Made by a program: the position numbers and the translations under genes. The notes under the pieces were generated by a model, which saw only the letters and a list, made by a program, of their open reading frames with translations, ran no database searches and was not told the origin of the DNA. Positions 13,366-16,414 of a DNA stretch of 16,414 bases are shown piece by piece (the first letter of the stretch is position 1; each line of letters starts with the position of its first letter). The DNA comes from Cellvibrionales bacterium UBA3090 (GTDB lineage: Bacteria > Pseudomonadota > Gammaproteobacteria > Pseudomonadales > Porticoccaceae): positions 283 to 16,696 of the forward strand of contig DFBC01000074.1 in NCBI GenBank assembly GCA_002367235.1, in the 5' to 3' direction.

Positions 13366-14778
13366 GTGACTGAGTTGGTGACTCTTCAGCAATTGCAGAA
13401 CGCTGATCAAGGTGTAACTGTGCCCTTTCAGCTAGAGGTCCCTGGTCGCGAATCATTGGTTTGTGAAGAAATCTACCGCCATCTACCCGGTAAACGTTTG
13501 GCTTTTCGGGCTCACTGGGGTGGGTTGGACGTATTAGTAAAACTATTTTTTCAAAGGAAATATTTCGATCGTGAACGATCGGGCCTGATAGCCATGGCTA
13601 AGGCGGGTGTGCCCTGCCCAAAAGAAATATGGAGCTTAGTGGATGAAGCTGGCGGCTACTTTCTTGCTACAGAGTTTCTTCAGGATGTCGTTAGCTTGCA
13701 GGAATGCTACAAGGGATTATCCCCCGGCCAGCTAAAGCCAGTGTTGCGAGATGCAGTGGCACTCATTGGGCAGTTGCATAGGGCGGGCTGGATGCAGGCG
13801 GATATTCATCTGGATAATTTTCTGCTGAGCCAGGGTAAGCTTTATGTAATTGATGGCGGGGGTGTCGAAGCGTTAGGTAATCCTCTGGAGAATTTGGGAC
13901 TCTTCTTTGCGCAGATGACGCCGGAATACGATGAGCTTGCCACGGATGTGATGGATGCTTATGGTGAATCTGCCCTGTCAGTGGCAGCGCTCCACCCTTC
14001 AATTATTCGTATGCGAGAACGTCGCATACAACATTACCTGTCAAAGACTACGCGTACCTGCACGCAGTTTGAAGTAACCCGCTCACCTACCACTTTTGTG
14101 GCGATGGAGAGGGCAAAACGCAGTGAAAGGCTTTGTCGCTTAATGGCCGAGCCTGAGGTTGCGGTAGGCCAGGGCGAGTTTCTGAAGCGCGGCAATACGG
14201 CCACGGTGGTAAAGGTGCCCGGAGACCAAAACGATTGGGTGCTGAAGCGCTACAATATCAAGAATTTTTGGCATGGGTTAAGCCGGTGCTTTCGGCCTAG
14301 CCGGGCTTGGATTTCCTGGGAAAGTGCCCATCGGTTAGAATTACTCGGGATTGCGACACCGGCACCATTGGCTATGCGGGAAAACCGCTCGGGGCCATTC
14401 CGAAGAGAGGCCTACCTGGTGACCGAATGTGCTTCGGGTGAGGACCTGGCGGCCTGGTTGCTGAAGAGGGGCGATGCGACAATACCCGATTGGCTCGATC
14501 GTGAAGTGCATCGGTTGTTTGATACGCTTTGGCGAAGTCATGTCAGTCATGGTGATATGAAAGCGACCAACTTGATTGTGTCGGGTGAGCAGCTTCAGAT
14601 TATTGATTTAGATGCGGTGCAGTGGCACCGTCGTGAAAGACCGTTCGTGAAAGCCTATGGGCGAGATTTGCAGCGGTTTATGGATAACTGGCAAGGCAAG
14701 ACTTGGCAGCATTTTGAACAACTACTGCGTCCATTTGCACAGCGGGCGGGTATTACACTTATTAATAAAAAGGTCTAA
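13366..14778 (+). CDS. Two-lobed kinase-like protein, probable LPS core kinase (InaA/WaaP-like)
   Basis: A 470-residue protein with two kinase-like regions in tandem. First region (about residues 30-200): VLVKLFF (K59), catalytic-loop-like MQADIHLDNFLL (D146, N151) and LYVIDGGGVEAL (D163). The usual HRD is QAD and the usual ID-x-D/H is IDGGG. Second region (about 265-450): WVLKRYNIK (K294), LVTECASGEDL hinge, SHGDMKATNLIV (D397, N402) and IIDLDAVQWHR (D414/D416), a complete catalytic set. No membrane segment is seen. Position, size and tandem layout recall P. aeruginosa PA5006, annotated as an InaA-family or bifunctional kinase, from memory. Its likely substrate is a core heptose, but this is inferred from context. 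The start is GTG at 13366 with AGAGG 6 bases upstream; no in-frame alternative is visible just before it. The carbamoyltransferase gene begins 2 bases after its stop. Confidence 0.85.
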   Translation: MTELVTLQQLQNADQGVTVPFQLEVPGRESLVCEEIYRHLPGKRLAFRAHWGGLDVLVKLFFQRKYFDRERSGLIAMAKAGVPCPKEIWSLVDEAGGYFLATEFLQDVVSLQECYKGLSPGQLKPVLRDAVALIGQLHRAGWMQADIHLDNFLLSQGKLYVIDGGGVEALGNPLENLGLFFAQMTPEYDELATDVMDAYGESALSVAALHPSIIRMRERRIQHYLSKTTRTCTQFEVTRSPTTFVAMERAKRSERLCRLMAEPEVAVGQGEFLKRGNTATVVKVPGDQNDWVLKRYNIKNFWHGLSRCFRPSRAWISWESAHRLELLGIATPAPLAMRENRSGPFRREAYLVTECASGEDLAAWLLKRGDATIPDWLDREVHRLFDTLWRSHVSHGDMKATNLIVSGEQLQIIDLDAVQWHRRERPFVKAYGRDLQRFMDNWQGKTWQHFEQLLRPFAQRAGITLINKKV

Positions 14779-14780
14779 CT

Positions 14781-16414
14781 GTGTCTACAATTGTTCTCGG
14801 TATTTCCGGTGCGTTGAATCATGATCCTTCAGCGGCGCTTTATGTTGATGAAAAGCTGGTGGCGGCCGCGGAGGAAGAGCGCTTTATTCGCGATAAGCAC
14901 GCGAAGGGAAAAATGCCCATTCAGGCGGCTAAATTCTGCCTGGAGTATGCGGGTATTAAACCCGAGGCTGTTGATGTGGTGGCGGTACCATTTGCACCTA
15001 TTTCTTTTTTCTCCAAAGCGCGCTGGCACTTTGCCAGACGCTATTGGTATGCCCCTGATCGCGCATTGGATGCACTGCTAAATGGCAATCGCCGGTATCG
15101 CCGCTATCGCGACAGAGTGTTTAGTTTGCTGTGTGATCTTGGAATTGATCCTGGAAAAGTAGAATTTAAACCCGTTGAACACCACTTGGCACACGCGTCG
15201 AGCGCCTACCATCTCAGTGGCTTTAAAGAGAAAACGGCCATCATGGGTGTCGATGGTAAAGGCGAATATGCCACGACCTTTTTTGGTTATGGCGAAAATG
15301 GAAAAATTCATAAAATTAAGGAATTTTACGATCCAGATTCTTTGGGTGGTCTCTACGGAGCGATTACCGAGTATCTGGGTTTTGAGATGCTTGATGGCGA
15401 GTACAAAGTAATGGGCATGGCGCCCTATGGCGATCCGACCAAGTATGACTTTTCACGATTGATTGATTTTGATGGAAAGAATTTTCAAGTCAACACCAAG
15501 CTGGTAAACACCGTTGGTCTAAGGCGCTACAAGCAGGACGGCGTAGGGTATTACTTTAGCCCGGAGCTCATTGAATGGCTCGGACCTAAGCGTGAGGGTG
15601 ATATCGCCGATGAGCCATATATCGACTACGCTGCCACCATTCAGGCGCTATTTGAAGAAGTCGTGCTGAAACTGATGGATTATTACTTGGGTGATATCTT
15701 GCGCGAGACGGGCAAGTTGGCCTTTTCCGGTGGCGGTGCGCTCAACGTTAAGCTTAATCAGAAAATAATTGCCCGGGACGAAGTAAAAGAACTCTACGTG
15801 CAGCCGGCCTCAGGTGATGCGGGCACGGCTGTGGGCGCTGCATCCTATGTCTTAATGGAGCGAGGTATACAGCCAGAGAAAATGGAGCATGTTTATCTTG
15901 GGCCGAAATACACCAACGAAGAGTGCATTCGGGCCTGCGAAGAGCATCCCGAAGCTCCCGCCTATGAGGTCATTGATCAAGTGCCTCAACGGATAGCGGC
16001 GATTCTGGCCGAAGGCAACCCGGTTGCCTGGTTTCAAGGTCGAATGGAATTTGGTCCAAGAGCACTGGGGGGGCGCTCCATTGTTGGCTGCCCCAGCTCG
16101 CCGGGTGTAGCTGGCCGGATTAATGAGCAGATAAAATTTCGTGAACGCTGGCGACCATTTTGCCCGAGCATGCTGGATCGGGTGGCCCCCGAAATGTTCA
16201 AGAGTGACCACCCGGCGCCTTTCATGACCTTTACTTTTGAGGTGAATGAGGAATGGAAAACTCGAGTACCAGAAGTGGTTCACGAAGATGGTACGGCGCG
16301 GGCTCAGGCGCTCAAGAAAGAGTTTAACCCCCGTTATTATGAATTGATGGAAGAAATGGAGAAGCTTACCGGTAATGGCGTGGTGTTGAATACATCCCTT
16401 AATCGGCGTGGTGA
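14781..16414 (+). CDS. NodU/CmcH-family carbamoyltransferase, probable LPS core carbamoylation (3' end missing)
   Basis: These enzymes make carbamoyl-adenylate from carbamoyl phosphate and ATP and pass the carbamoyl group to a sugar or other hydroxyl. In this locus the likely target is an LPS core heptose, as for the 7-O-carbamoyl heptose II of P. aeruginosa; that assignment is inference. 544 codons are present and the frame is open at the right edge; relatives have about 580-600 residues, so only the last few dozen are missing. The N-terminal Kae1-like domain shows LGISGALNHDPSAAL, AAAEEERFIRDKH, the metal-binding VEHHLAHASSAYH (H134, H135, H138), GVDGKGEYATT and FSGGGALNVKLNQK (from about residue 315). 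The YrdC-like C-terminal domain shows FQGRMEFGPRALGGRSI (E423) and FRERWRPFCPSML. The GTG start has AAGG 7 bases upstream and lies 2 bases after the kinase stop, so the two are one translational unit. Confidence 0.92.
   Translation, partial: MSTIVLGISGALNHDPSAALYVDEKLVAAAEEERFIRDKHAKGKMPIQAAKFCLEYAGIKPEAVDVVAVPFAPISFFSKARWHFARRYWYAPDRALDALLNGNRRYRRYRDRVFSLLCDLGIDPGKVEFKPVEHHLAHASSAYHLSGFKEKTAIMGVDGKGEYATTFFGYGENGKIHKIKEFYDPDSLGGLYGAITEYLGFEMLDGEYKVMGMAPYGDPTKYDFSRLIDFDGKNFQVNTKLVNTVGLRRYKQDGVGYYFSPELIEWLGPKREGDIADEPYIDYAATIQALFEEVVLKLMDYYLGDILRETGKLAFSGGGALNVKLNQKIIARDEVKELYVQPASGDAGTAVGAASYVLMERGIQPEKMEHVYLGPKYTNEECIRACEEHPEAPAYEVIDQVPQRIAAILAEGNPVAWFQGRMEFGPRALGGRSIVGCPSSPGVAGRINEQIKFRERWRPFCPSMLDRVAPEMFKSDHPAPFMTFTFEVNEEWKTRVPEVVHEDGTARAQALKKEFNPRYYELMEEMEKLTGNGVVLNTSLNRRG

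Overview
The window reads as chromosomal DNA of a gammaproteobacterium related to Pseudomonas and the marine Cellvibrionales/Spongiibacter-type groups. Every recognisable protein is closest, from memory, to that part of the class. The run glnE-ilvE-waaF-waaC-waaG-waaP-kinase-carbamoyltransferase also mirrors the LPS inner-core locus of Pseudomonas aeruginosa. Coding density is high. I see no tRNA, rRNA, CRISPR array, insertion sequence or phage gene, and no gene-free stretch longer than about 260 bases.

Left part, minus strand (1-3201): read in the direction of transcription, this holds a small DUF6316-like protein of unknown role, argE (acetylornithine deacetylase), argA (N-acetylglutamate synthase) and the first 91 codons of ilvD (dihydroxyacid dehydratase), which runs off the left edge. 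ArgA and ArgE are the first and fifth steps of the linear, acetylated arginine route.

Centre (3202-5356): a divergent intergenic region with a plausible sigma70 promoter leads into a stand-alone GspE/PilB-type secretion or pilus assembly ATPase. No other type II secretion or type IV pilus gene is visible. A 10-bp stem-loop follows it, and then comes glnE.

Right part, plus strand (5357-16414): glnE (glutamine synthetase adenylyltransferase/adenylyl-removing enzyme) and ilvE (branched-chain aminotransferase) are followed by a tightly packed LPS core block. Heptosyltransferases WaaF and WaaC add the two inner-core heptoses, WaaG adds the first hexose, and WaaP phosphorylates heptose. A 470-residue protein with two kinase-like lobes probably also acts on the core. 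A NodU/CmcH-family carbamoyltransferase, cut by the right edge, probably carbamoylates a core sugar, as is known for the P. aeruginosa heptose II. Genes from waaF to waaP overlap or touch, and the last four all start with GTG, so translational coupling is likely.

Most of the window is ordinary housekeeping and cell-envelope biosynthesis. I do not see convincing evidence of an undescribed system. The items most worth a second look are the orphan GspE-like ATPase, the two-lobed kinase whose first lobe has altered catalytic motifs, and a short palindrome shared by the upstream regions of the ATPase and glnE.
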